Source: Oxalobacteraceae bacterium UBA6018 (GTDB lineage: Bacteria > Pseudomonadota > Gammaproteobacteria > Burkholderiales > Burkholderiaceae_D). From it: 44,625 bases of DNA. This document shows, one piece after another, positions 1 to 7,572 of this stretch. The position numbers and the translations under genes are program-made. The notes under the pieces are model-generated. The model worked only from the letters and a program-made list of their open reading frames with translations. It was not told where the DNA came from and ran no database searches. The stretch covers positions 1 to 44,625 of the forward strand of contig DIZW01000109.1 of assembly GCA_002428015.1 (NCBI GenBank), written 5' to 3'. The first letter of the stretch is position 1. Each line of letters begins with the position of its first letter.

Positions 1-511
1 AGCCCATGTCGAGCATGCGGTCGGCCTCGTCCAGGATCAGGATCTCGACCTTGGACAGGTCCACCGTGCGCTGTTCCATGTGGTCGAGCAGGCGGCCGGG
101 GGTGGCCACGAGGATGTCGACGCCGTGCTTGAGCTGCTTGATCTGCGGGTTGATGCCGACCCCGCCGAAGATCACGGCCGAGTTCAGCTGGGTGTACTTG
201 CCGTACACACGCACGCTTTCCTCGACCTGGGCGGCCAGTTCGCGGGTCGGGGTCAGCACCAGGGCGCGCACCGAGCGCGCCGAGGTCTTGCTGGGCAGGG
301 CCGCGCCGACCGCGTCGGTGGACAGGCGGTTGAGCACCGGCAGGGTGAAGCCGGCGGTCTTGCCGGTGCCGGTCTGGGCGCCGGCCAGCAGGTCGCCGCC
401 AGCGAGCACGGCGGGGATGGCCTGGGTCTGGATCGGGGTCGGTTCGGTATAGCCGTGTTCGGTAACGGCGCGGACGATGGCGTCCGAGAGGCCGAGTTTT
501 GCAAATGACAT
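1..511 (-). CDS. rhlE: DEAD-box ATP-dependent RNA helicase, RhlE type (3' end cut by window)
   Basis: This is the N-terminal 170 residues of an ATP-dependent RNA helicase that remodels RNA duplexes in the cytoplasm; the rest lies before base 1. Reading from the ATG at 511-509, the protein starts MSFAKLGLSDAIVRAV. It shows the Q motif (EPTPIQTQAIP), motif I (AQTGTGKT), Ia (PTRELAAQ), Ib (TPGRLLD) and motif II as DEAD, ending in DRMLDMG at the window edge. The motif set places it in the DEAD-box family. The RhlE assignment rests on the N-terminal sequence and on the usual presence of rhlE in this lineage, so another DEAD-box paralogue is possible. It is transcribed away from suhB. Confidence 0.85.
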   Translation of the reverse strand, partial: MSFAKLGLSDAIVRAVTEHGYTEPTPIQTQAIPAVLAGGDLLAGAQTGTGKTAGFTLPVLNRLSTDAVGAALPSKTSARSVRALVLTPTRELAAQVEESVRVYGKYTQLNSAVIFGGVGINPQIKQLKHGVDILVATPGRLLDHMEQRTVDLSKVEILILDEADRMLDMG

Positions 512-546
512 GGTGTGTGACTTTATGATGCGACGGACCCGCCGCG

Positions 547-559
547 ACCCGATTCGGGT
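547..559. repeat. 13-bp inverted repeat in the helicase 5' leader
   Basis: ACCCGA and TCGGGT flank a single central T, giving a perfect inverted repeat about 36 bases upstream of the helicase start. It could be an operator or an RNA hairpin in the leader. Nothing else in the sequence settles which. Confidence 0.3.
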
Positions 560-717
560 TACGCCAGTGGCAGGACGTCAGTATTAGGAAATCCGGATGG
601 CAAGACACTGGACACGGTGCCATCGGTAGTGCGGAAAATCCGCAACGACGTGAGTGTAAACGAAATTGAGTTTCGCTGCGGAAATTCACATGGCGGCCCG
701 GCGGGCCTTGCGAAGGG

Positions 718-735
718 CGGGAGCCGAGGCTCCCG
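718..735. terminator. GC-rich hairpin downstream of suhB
   Basis: CGGGAGCC (718-725) pairs with GGCTCCCG (728-735), about 20 bases past the suhB stop on the minus strand. A second short hairpin (GGCCC/GGGCC) lies at about 695-706. There is no U tract, so this would be a weak or factor-dependent terminator. Confidence 0.35.
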
Positions 736-754
736 ATACAGCTTGGACGCTATT

Positions 755-1543
755 TTACGCGAAAGGCGACAACAGCGTGACCATCTGTCCAAATACCTTG
801 GGGCTGGCGGCGATGACGTCGCCCTTGTACAGGTAGTCGGACTCGCCGCTGAACTCGCCAACGATGCCGCCGGCCTCGGTCACCAGCAGCGAACCGGCCG
901 CGATGTCCCACGGCTTCAAGCCTTTTTCGTAGTAGCCGTCGCTGCGGCCGGCGGCCACGTTGGCCAGGTCCAGCGCGGCCGAGCCGGCCGTGCGGATGCC
1001 CTGGCAGCGCTCGCCCATGACCTGGTACATCTTCAGGTACTCTTCGAGCTTGCGCGGGCCGGCGCCATGGCCCGAGCTGAGCAGGGCGTTGGCGATGCGG
1101 TCGTGCTTGGTCACGCGGATGCGCTTGTCGTTGAGGTAGGCACCGGCGCCCTTGGTGGCGGTGAACAGGTCGTTGCGCACCGGGTCGTACACCACCGCCT
1201 GCGTGACGATGCCGCGCTGGGACAGCGCGATCGAGACGCAATAGTTGGGGTAGCCGTGCATGAAGTTGGTGGTGCCGTCGATCGGATCGATAATCCAGGC
1301 AAATTCACTCTCGTCGTTCAGGTTGGCCGACGCGCCCGATTCCTCGGCCAGGATGGCGTGGTCCGGGTAGGCCTTGAGCAGGGTCTCGACGATGGCTTGT
1401 TCGGCGGCCTGGTCGATGTCGGTCACGAAATCGTTGTGTTGTTTTTCTGTAACGGTGATCCGGTCGATGTCGAAGGACGCGCGCTGGATGACGGTGGCGG
1501 CGCGGCGGGCGGCCTTGATCGCCGTGTTGAGCATTGGGTGCAT
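755..1543 (-). CDS. suhB: Inositol-1-monophosphatase family protein SuhB
   Basis: This 262-residue cytoplasmic Mg-dependent phosphatase hydrolyses inositol phosphates; in enterobacteria SuhB also acts with the Nus factors on rRNA transcription. The metal-binding signatures are all present: the EE pair at 67-68 (ILAEESG), motif A at about 84-97 (WIIDPIDGTTNFMHG, with D86 and D89) and motif B at about 212-225 (WDIAAGSLLVTEAGG, with D213). The length matches the family. A GGAA ribosome-binding site lies upstream of the ATG. It is divergent from trmJ, an arrangement common in betaproteobacteria. Whether it has the enterobacterial RNA role cannot be read from the sequence. Confidence 0.93.
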   Translation of the reverse strand: MHPMLNTAIKAARRAATVIQRASFDIDRITVTEKQHNDFVTDIDQAAEQAIVETLLKAYPDHAILAEESGASANLNDESEFAWIIDPIDGTTNFMHGYPNYCVSIALSQRGIVTQAVVYDPVRNDLFTATKGAGAYLNDKRIRVTKHDRIANALLSSGHGAGPRKLEEYLKMYQVMGERCQGIRTAGSAALDLANVAAGRSDGYYEKGLKPWDIAAGSLLVTEAGGIVGEFSGESDYLYKGDVIAASPKVFGQMVTLLSPFA

Positions 1544-1608
1544 AAGAGCTTCCGTTAAGTGAACGCATAGCGCGGCGCGACCAACAGGGGGCGGCGCGCG
1601 CGGCGAAC

Positions 1609-1671
1609 GAGAATGAATGAGAATGAATTAAAGAGCGGGGCGGCGCCGAACTGGTTAAAATTGCGCTCTTT
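1609..1671. repeat. Tandem 10-bp repeat and inverted repeat between suhB and trmJ
   Basis: GAGAATGAAT occurs twice in tandem at 1609-1628. Directly after it, AAAGAGCG (1630-1637) and CGCTCTTT (1664-1671) form an 8-bp inverted repeat enclosing TAAAAT (1656-1661), a possible -10 box for trmJ. No good -35 box is seen. This is probably the trmJ promoter and leader. Confidence 0.4.
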
Positions 1672-1718
1672 TCAAGCCCGCTTCCCCTCGTTCCTACCGC
1701 GCGATGGCGCTATTTTAA

Positions 1719-2474
1719 ATGAACCTGCCCGAAACCAACACAGTAGTTTTCAATCGGCTGCGTTTTGTGCTGGTCGAAACCAGTCGCGCCGGCAATATCG
1801 GATCCGTGGCGCGGGCCATGAAAACGATGGGCTTTTCCGACCTGGTGCTGGTCAATCCGCGCTTCGAGGACGCCCTGAGCGACCCGGAGGCGGTGGCCTT
1901 CGCCTCCGGCGCCCAGGACGTGCTGGCGCGGGCGCGCATCGTGGGCAGCATGGCCGAGGCCCTGGCCGGCTGCAATTTCGCCGCCGCCGTGTCGGCACGC
2001 CTGCGCGAATTCTCGCCGCCGGTGTGGGCCCCGCGCGAGTTCGCCGGCCACGTCGCGGCCAACGGCGACCTGAGCGCGGCCCTCATCTTCGGCAACGAGC
2101 GCTTCGGCCTGCCCAACCAGATCGTCGAAGCGTGCAACGTGCTGATCAACATCCCGGCCAACCCCGACTACTCCTCGCTCAACCTGGCCCAGGCGGCCCA
2201 GGTGCTGGCCTACGAGGCCCGCGTCGCGGCCGGCGCCGGGGCCCCGGAAAGCCCGGTGGGCTTTCACGGCGACGCGGCCAGCCTGGAGCAGATCGAGGGC
2301 ATGTTCGGCCACCTGGAGCAGGCCCTGGTGGCCATCGATTTCCTCGACGCCGGCAACCCCAAGAAGCTGATGCCGCGCCTGAAGCGCCTGTTCGCCCGCA
2401 CCCAGCTCGAGACCGAGGAAGTGAACATCCTGCGTGGCATCGCGCGCCACATCCTGAAGGCGAACGGAAAGTAG
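1719..2474 (+). CDS. trmJ: tRNA/rRNA 2'-O-methyltransferase, TrmJ type
   Basis: This SPOUT-class (TrmH/SpoU superfamily) S-adenosylmethionine-dependent enzyme is expected to methylate the ribose 2'-OH of nucleotide 32 in tRNA. It is 251 residues long, as usual for TrmJ. It carries the three family motifs: motif 1 NIGSVARAMKTMGF near residue 27, motif 2 LIFGNERFGLPNQ near 125, and motif 3 with NPDYSSLNLAQAAQ near 148, which form the trefoil knot and cofactor pocket. The C-terminal part (LETEEVNILRGIARHI) matches TrmJ tails. The start has no clear Shine-Dalgarno. The gene is divergent from suhB. Confidence 0.9.
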   Translation: MNLPETNTVVFNRLRFVLVETSRAGNIGSVARAMKTMGFSDLVLVNPRFEDALSDPEAVAFASGAQDVLARARIVGSMAEALAGCNFAAAVSARLREFSPPVWAPREFAGHVAANGDLSAALIFGNERFGLPNQIVEACNVLINIPANPDYSSLNLAQAAQVLAYEARVAAGAGAPESPVGFHGDAASLEQIEGMFGHLEQALVAIDFLDAGNPKKLMPRLKRLFARTQLETEEVNILRGIARHILKANGK

Positions 2475-2623
2475 CGCCGCCGCCGCGTGTCGTGAGGCCG
2501 CGCGCGCGGCCGGCGCCGCACCCACGCGCCGCTTTGGCGTAGACTGGCCCGCATGGATACCCTTCGCGCCCGCTTTACGCGCGCCGCCCGCGCCAGCGCG
2601 CCGCGCCGCGCGCCACCCCAGCC

Positions 2624-3574
2624 GTGATTGGCGCGATGAGCGCGCGCCGCATGCTGCGCGCCCTGTTGGCGCTGCAGGGCGCGGCCGCCATCGCCATCGG
2701 CTACGCGGCCGCGCGCCTGTTCGGGGTGCACCCGGCCGCGCTGGCGCTGGCGCTCGGCCTCGGGGTCGTGCTGCTGGTGCGCCTGCTCATCACCGCCAAC
2801 AACTTCGTGCTCAGCGCGCGCTTCGCCAGCGCCACCCCGGCCCGCTTTCGCCTGGGCCCCGCTGCCAGGGTGCGCCTGTTCGCCGAAGAATTCGCCGCCA
2901 CCATGCTCCATTCATCCTGGTTCATGGCGCGCGCCAGGGCGCGCACCCGCATCTACCGCGACAGCCCGGTGCCCCCCATCCTGCTGCTGCACGGCTACGG
3001 CTGCAACAGCGGCTACTGGTCCCACCTCACGCCGATCCTCGACGCGGCCCGCATCAGCCACGCCAGCGTGGACCTGGAACCGGTGATGGCCGATATCGAC
3101 GCCTACGTGCCGCTGGTGCACCGGCGCATCGAGGACCTGTGCGCCGAGGTCGGGACGGCCCAGGTGCTCATCGTCGCGCACAGCATGGGCGGGCTGGTCG
3201 CGCGCGCCTACCTGCGCGCCCACGGCGGCGCGCGCGTGGCCCACGTGTTCACCCTCGGCACCCCGCACCACGGCACGGCGCTGGCCAATTTCGGGATCGG
3301 GCCGAACGCGGCCCAGATGCGCCGCGAGGAGGGCGCGGCGGCGCCGGAAAGCGCCTGGCTGCGCGCGCTGGCGGCCAGCGAAAGCGCCGCCACGCGCGCC
3401 AAGTTCACGTCGCTGTACACCCATCACGACAATATCATCGCGCCGCAAACGTCCAGTTTCCTGCCCGGCGCGCGCAATATTGAAATGGGCGGGGTGGGTC
3501 ATGTGGCGCTGGCCGGAAACGCCCGCGTGCTGGCAATTCTCGTTCAGGAAATTGCAATGATGTTCACACGTTAA
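2624..3574 (+). CDS. Membrane-anchored alpha/beta hydrolase (lipase/esterase)
   Basis: This 316-residue protein has two likely N-terminal membrane helices (about 11-31 and 36-57) followed by an alpha/beta-hydrolase domain. The oxyanion-hole region reads LLLHGYGCNSGYW (about 120-132). The nucleophile elbow is AHSMGG with S187, and the charge-relay residues are probably D269 (HHDNIIAP) and H293 (GVGHVALA). The fold is typical of triacylglycerol lipases and esterases acting at the membrane; the substrate is unknown. The GTG start at 2624 overlaps a short upstream reading frame by GTGA. An ATG at 2636 is an equally possible start. The gap after trmJ is 149 bases, so it may have its own promoter. 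Confidence 0.8.
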   Translation: MIGAMSARRMLRALLALQGAAAIAIGYAAARLFGVHPAALALALGLGVVLLVRLLITANNFVLSARFASATPARFRLGPAARVRLFAEEFAATMLHSSWFMARARARTRIYRDSPVPPILLLHGYGCNSGYWSHLTPILDAARISHASVDLEPVMADIDAYVPLVHRRIEDLCAEVGTAQVLIVAHSMGGLVARAYLRAHGGARVAHVFTLGTPHHGTALANFGIGPNAAQMRREEGAAAPESAWLRALAASESAATRAKFTSLYTHHDNIIAPQTSSFLPGARNIEMGGVGHVALAGNARVLAILVQEIAMMFTR

Positions 3575-3620
3575 ATAATCTTTGGCAACACATGCGGCAG
3601 GCGTGATACAGTCGAATGAA

Positions 3621-3633
3621 ATGACATTGTCAT
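3621..3633. repeat. 13-bp inverted repeat upstream of the signalling gene
   Basis: ATGACA and TGTCAT flank a central T, giving a perfect inverted repeat about 220 bases upstream of the GTG of the REC-GGDEF-EAL gene. It is a possible operator. No convincing sigma-70 promoter was found between it and the gene. Confidence 0.3.
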
Positions 3634-3852
3634 GGACAGTGAGTTTCTGATTTAACATTTGTTTTTATGTGAGTTTCTCTGTGTGTTATCAGCATACGTG
3701 CAGCGGCCGTGCGTATGCCGACGTCGGGTTGCGACTTCGCCCGCTCGTCGTCCGCTGCGCAAGCGTTGCGGTAAACTGACAGCCGGTTTGTGGCGAAATT
3801 ACGACGCCCATGGCCGGCTGACCAAGCACAGCGTCTCCACGGGAGCACAATA

Positions 3853-6800
3853 GTGTCGGCACGCATCCTTATCATCGAAGACAACGCCACTAACATGGAG
3901 TTGATGATGTACCTACTGACCGCCTTCGGCTACACGCCGCTGGCGGCCTACGATGGCATCAGCGGGGTCGACACCGCCCGCGAGCACAGCCCCGACCTGA
4001 TCATCTGCGACGTGCACCTGCCCAAGCTGGACGGCTACGGCGTGGTGGCCGCGCTCAAGGCCGAGCCGCGCCTGGCGCGTATCCCGGTGCTGGCCGTGAC
4101 GGCGCTGGCGATGGTGGGCGACCGCGAACGCCTGCTCGCGGCCGGCTTCGACGGCTACATCGGCAAACCCATCGAGCCGGACACCTTCGTGGCCGAGCTG
4201 GAAGCCTTCCTGCCCGCCGGCAGGGCGGGGACGGCCGCGGCCTTGGCGCCGGCGCCGGGAGGGTCCGCCGGCGCCGCCAAGCCCGGCCAGGCCACCATCC
4301 TGATCGTCGACGACCATGTGCTCAACCGCGAATTCCTGATCACCCTGCTCGGCTACGGCGGCCACCGCCTGATCGAGGCCGGCAACGGCATCGAGGGCCT
4401 GAAGATGGTCGAGGCCGAGCGCCCCGACCTGGTCATCTCCGACATCCTGATGCCGAACATGGACGGCTACGAATTCGTCACCCGCCTGCACAGCGACCCG
4501 GCCACCGCCGAGCTGCCGGTGATTTTCTACACCGCCACCTACCGCGAGCGCGAGGCGAACCAGCTGGCGCAGTCCTGCGGGGTGCGCTGGGTGCTGCCCA
4601 AGCCGTCGGACCCCGAGGTGATCCTGCGCACCGTGCACGAGGCGCTCGGTATCGCCGAGCCGCTACTGATGCCGGACTTCGGCGGTAGCGGTAACGGTGA
4701 CCGCTCCATGGCCCTGATCGACAACAAGGTGGCCGAATACCTCGAGGAAGTCGAGTCGAGCAGCCAGGGCCTGAGCCGCATCGCCAGCCATCAGGAAACC
4801 TTGACCCCGGCCTACGACCTGGCCCAGATGACGGACCGCCTGTCCAGTTCCCTGTCCAGCCTGCAGGCGGTGAGCCTGCGCCTGACCGCGCTGATCGAGC
4901 TGGGCATCGAGCTGGGCGCCGAGCGCGATCCGGCCGCGCTGCTGGAAATCGGCTGCCGCGTGGCGCAGAACATCTGCGTCTCCAAATACGCCTGCATCGG
5001 CGTGCTCGATCCCGGCGCCGAGGAGCTGCGCTATTTTTCCGCCTGCGGCGAGAGCCGCCAGGCCAACGTGGTGGCCAGCACCCCGCGCGTGGGCGTGCTC
5101 GGCTCGGTGCTGGACCAGGCCGTCCCGGTGCGCGTGAGTGGCGTCGATGGCGACCCGCGCTCGCTCGGCCTGCCCGAGGCGCACCCGCCGGTGCACTCCT
5201 TCCTGGGCGTGCCGATCGCCTCGCGCGAGCGCGTGCACGGCTGGCTGTACCTGGTCGACAAGCTGGGCGCGGCCGAATTCTCCGAGGTCGACGAGCGCGT
5301 CGCCGTGACCGTCAGCGCCCAGATCGCGGTGGCCTACGAGAACCTGCAGCTGTACGCCGAGATCAAGCGCCACCACGCCCAGCTCACCAGCGACATGGCC
5401 GCCCGCATCCGGCTGGACGAGGACCTGCGGCGCTTTCGCACCGCCATGGACGCCACCGCCGACGCCATCTTCCTGCTCGACCGCTCCGGCATGTGCTTCG
5501 TGGACGTCAACGCCACCGCCTGCCGCATGCTCGGCTACGAGCGCGAAGCCTTCCTCGGGGCCGGCGGCGAGGCGCGCGGGCCCGATGGCGACAGCCTGCG
5601 CGCGCTGTACGACAAGCTGCTCTCGGGCGACCAGTCCGGCGCCATGGCCGAACTGCAGCTGCAGCGCAAGAACGGCAGCATGCTGTCGGTCGAAGTGCAG
5701 CGCCGCACCCTGCGCTCGGGCGCCAGCTGGATCCTGGTGGCGGTGGCGCGCGACATCACCGAGCGCAAGGACGCCGAGATGCGCCTGCTGAAACTGGCCC
5801 ATTTCGACACCCTCACCGGACTGCCCAACCGCAGCCAGTTCTACTCGGCGCTCACGCGCGCGCTCGACCAGGCGGCCGAGCACCGCTGGTCGGTGGGCGT
5901 GCTGTTCCTCGACCTGGACCGCTTCAAGACCGTCAACGACACGCTCGGCCACGCCAGCGGCGACGAGCTGCTGCGCCAGTTCTCGGGCCGCCTGGTCGAC
6001 TGCCTGCGCGTGCGCGACACCATCGGGCGCTTCGGCGGCGACGAATTCGCCGCCATCCTGGTGCTGCCCGAGGGCCCGCGCACGGCCATCGGCGTGGTCG
6101 ACAAGATACGCGAATCGCTGCGCCGCCCGTTCGACCTCGACGGCCACGAGGTCACCGTCACGGCCAGCATCGGCATCACCGTGTACCCCGACGACGGGCT
6201 CGACGCCGACACCCTGATCAAGTACGCCGACACCGCCATGTACCGCGCCAAGGAGGCCGGGCGCGACGCGTTCCGCTTCTTCACGGCCGAGATGAACGCC
6301 CAGTCGCTGGCCCGGCTGGACCTGGAAAACGCGCTACGGCGCGCCATCGACAACGACGAATTCGTGCTGTACTTCCAGCCCAAGGTGAACATCGCCTCGG
6401 GCCGCATCAGCGGCGCCGAAGCGCTGATCCGCTGGAACCGGCCCGGCCACGGCATGGTGTCGCCGGCCCTGTTCGTGCCTATCCTGGAGGAGACCGGGCT
6501 GATCGTCCGGGTCGGCAACTGGGTCCTGAACGAAGCCTGCCGCAAGATCGCCGCCTGGGGCAGCGCCGGCATCGGCCCGGTGCACCTGTCGGTGAACGTG
6601 TCGGGCATCCAGTTTTTCGTCGGCGGCCTGGAGGAGGAGGTCCTCAAGGCCATCAAGGTGCACGGCATCGCGCCCGAGCTGCTCGAGCTGGAGCTGACCG
6701 AGAGCTCGCTGATGTCCAACGCCGAGGACACCATCACGGTGCTGCGCAACCTCAAGAAGCTCGGCATCCAGGTCTCGGTGGACGATTTCGGCACCGGCTA

Positions 6801-7500
6801 TTCGAGCCTGGCCTACCTGAAGCGCTTCCCGATCGACAAGCTCAAGATCGACATCGCCTTCGTGCGCGAAGTCACCAGCAACCCGGACGACGCGGCCATC
6901 GTCCTGGCCATCATCAACATGGCGCACAGCCTCAAGCTGCGGGTGATCGCCGAGGGAGTCGAGCGCGACGCCCAGCTGGCCTACCTGCGCCGCCACGGCT
7001 GCGACGAGATGCAGGGCTATTACTTCAGCCGCCCGCTGCCGGCCAATGAATTCGAGCTGATGCTCGCCGAAGGCAAGATGCTGACGGCGCCGGTCGACGA
7101 AACCCTGCTCGACCAGCAGACCTTGCTCATCGTCGACGACGACGCCTTCATGCTCGACGTGCTGTCGGACTTCCTGGCGCAGGACGGCTATCGCATCCTG
7201 ACGGCGGAGACGGCGGCCGAAGGCTTCGATATCCTGGCGCGCCACAAGGTGCAGGTGATCCTGTGCGACCAATGCATGCCCTTGATGAGCGGGACCGAGT
7301 TCATGGAAAGGGTCAAGAACCTGTGCCCGGACACCTTCCGCATCATGCTGTCAGCCTACGCCGACCTGACCCCGATCATGGCCGCCATCAATCACGGCGC
7401 GATCGACCGCTTCTACACCAAGCCTTGGAAGGGCGCCCAGCTGCGCGGGAACATCCGCGAAGGCTTCAAGCTGCACGCGCAGCTGCACGGCAGCCGCTGA
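3853..7500 (+). CDS. Hybrid c-di-GMP signalling protein: REC-REC-GAF-PAS-GGDEF-EAL-REC
   Basis: A 1215-residue cytoplasmic protein expected to control c-di-GMP. Domains in order: REC1 (about 1-120; phosphoacceptor D53, K105), REC2 (about 146-265; D197), GAF (about 345-500), PAS (about 525-640), GGDEF (about 660-810; intact GGDEF at 728-732, with an inhibitory-site RVRD five residues before it), EAL (about 835-1080; EALIRW from E856, plus ELTESSL, DDFGTGYSS and AEGVE) and a C-terminal REC3 (about 1090-1210; D1139, with a YTKPW lysine). All catalytic motifs look intact, so both cyclase and phosphodiesterase activity are possible. The GTG at 3853 follows GGGAG at good spacing. An in-frame GTG at 3790 is less likely because it adds residues before the REC1 beta strand. 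There is no histidine kinase nearby, so its phosphate donor is encoded elsewhere. Confidence 0.9.
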   Translation: MSARILIIEDNATNMELMMYLLTAFGYTPLAAYDGISGVDTAREHSPDLIICDVHLPKLDGYGVVAALKAEPRLARIPVLAVTALAMVGDRERLLAAGFDGYIGKPIEPDTFVAELEAFLPAGRAGTAAALAPAPGGSAGAAKPGQATILIVDDHVLNREFLITLLGYGGHRLIEAGNGIEGLKMVEAERPDLVISDILMPNMDGYEFVTRLHSDPATAELPVIFYTATYREREANQLAQSCGVRWVLPKPSDPEVILRTVHEALGIAEPLLMPDFGGSGNGDRSMALIDNKVAEYLEEVESSSQGLSRIASHQETLTPAYDLAQMTDRLSSSLSSLQAVSLRLTALIELGIELGAERDPAALLEIGCRVAQNICVSKYACIGVLDPGAEELRYFSACGESRQANVVASTPRVGVLGSVLDQAVPVRVSGVDGDPRSLGLPEAHPPVHSFLGVPIASRERVHGWLYLVDKLGAAEFSEVDERVAVTVSAQIAVAYENLQLYAEIKRHHAQLTSDMAARIRLDEDLRRFRTAMDATADAIFLLDRSGMCFVDVNATACRMLGYEREAFLGAGGEARGPDGDSLRALYDKLLSGDQSGAMAELQLQRKNGSMLSVEVQRRTLRSGASWILVAVARDITERKDAEMRLLKLAHFDTLTGLPNRSQFYSALTRALDQAAEHRWSVGVLFLDLDRFKTVNDTLGHASGDELLRQFSGRLVDCLRVRDTIGRFGGDEFAAILVLPEGPRTAIGVVDKIRESLRRPFDLDGHEVTVTASIGITVYPDDGLDADTLIKYADTAMYRAKEAGRDAFRFFTAEMNAQSLARLDLENALRRAIDNDEFVLYFQPKVNIASGRISGAEALIRWNRPGHGMVSPALFVPILEETGLIVRVGNWVLNEACRKIAAWGSAGIGPVHLSVNVSGIQFFVGGLEEEVLKAIKVHGIAPELLELELTESSLMSNAEDTITVLRNLKKLGIQVSVDDFGTGYSSLAYLKRFPIDKLKIDIAFVREVTSNPDDAAIVLAIINMAHSLKLRVIAEGVERDAQLAYLRRHGCDEMQGYYFSRPLPANEFELMLAEGKMLTAPVDETLLDQQTLLIVDDDAFMLDVLSDFLAQDGYRILTAETAAEGFDILARHKVQVILCDQCMPLMSGTEFMERVKNLCPDTFRIMLSAYADLTPIMAAINHGAIDRFYTKPWKGAQLRGNIREGFKLHAQLHGSR

Positions 7501-7503
7501 GGG

Positions 7504-7526
7504 CGCGCCGCCGGGCGGTTGGCGCG
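7504..7526. terminator. GC hairpin in the convergent gap
   Basis: CGCGCC (7504-7509) pairs with GGCGCG (7521-7526), with a short inner stem. It lies just past the stop of the REC-GGDEF-EAL gene and before the gudD stop. There is no U tract, so terminator function is uncertain. Confidence 0.3.
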
Positions 7527-7572
7527 TGTGCCGGCCGGCGCGCCATGCCGGCGCGCGGGGGGGCGGGGGCGC

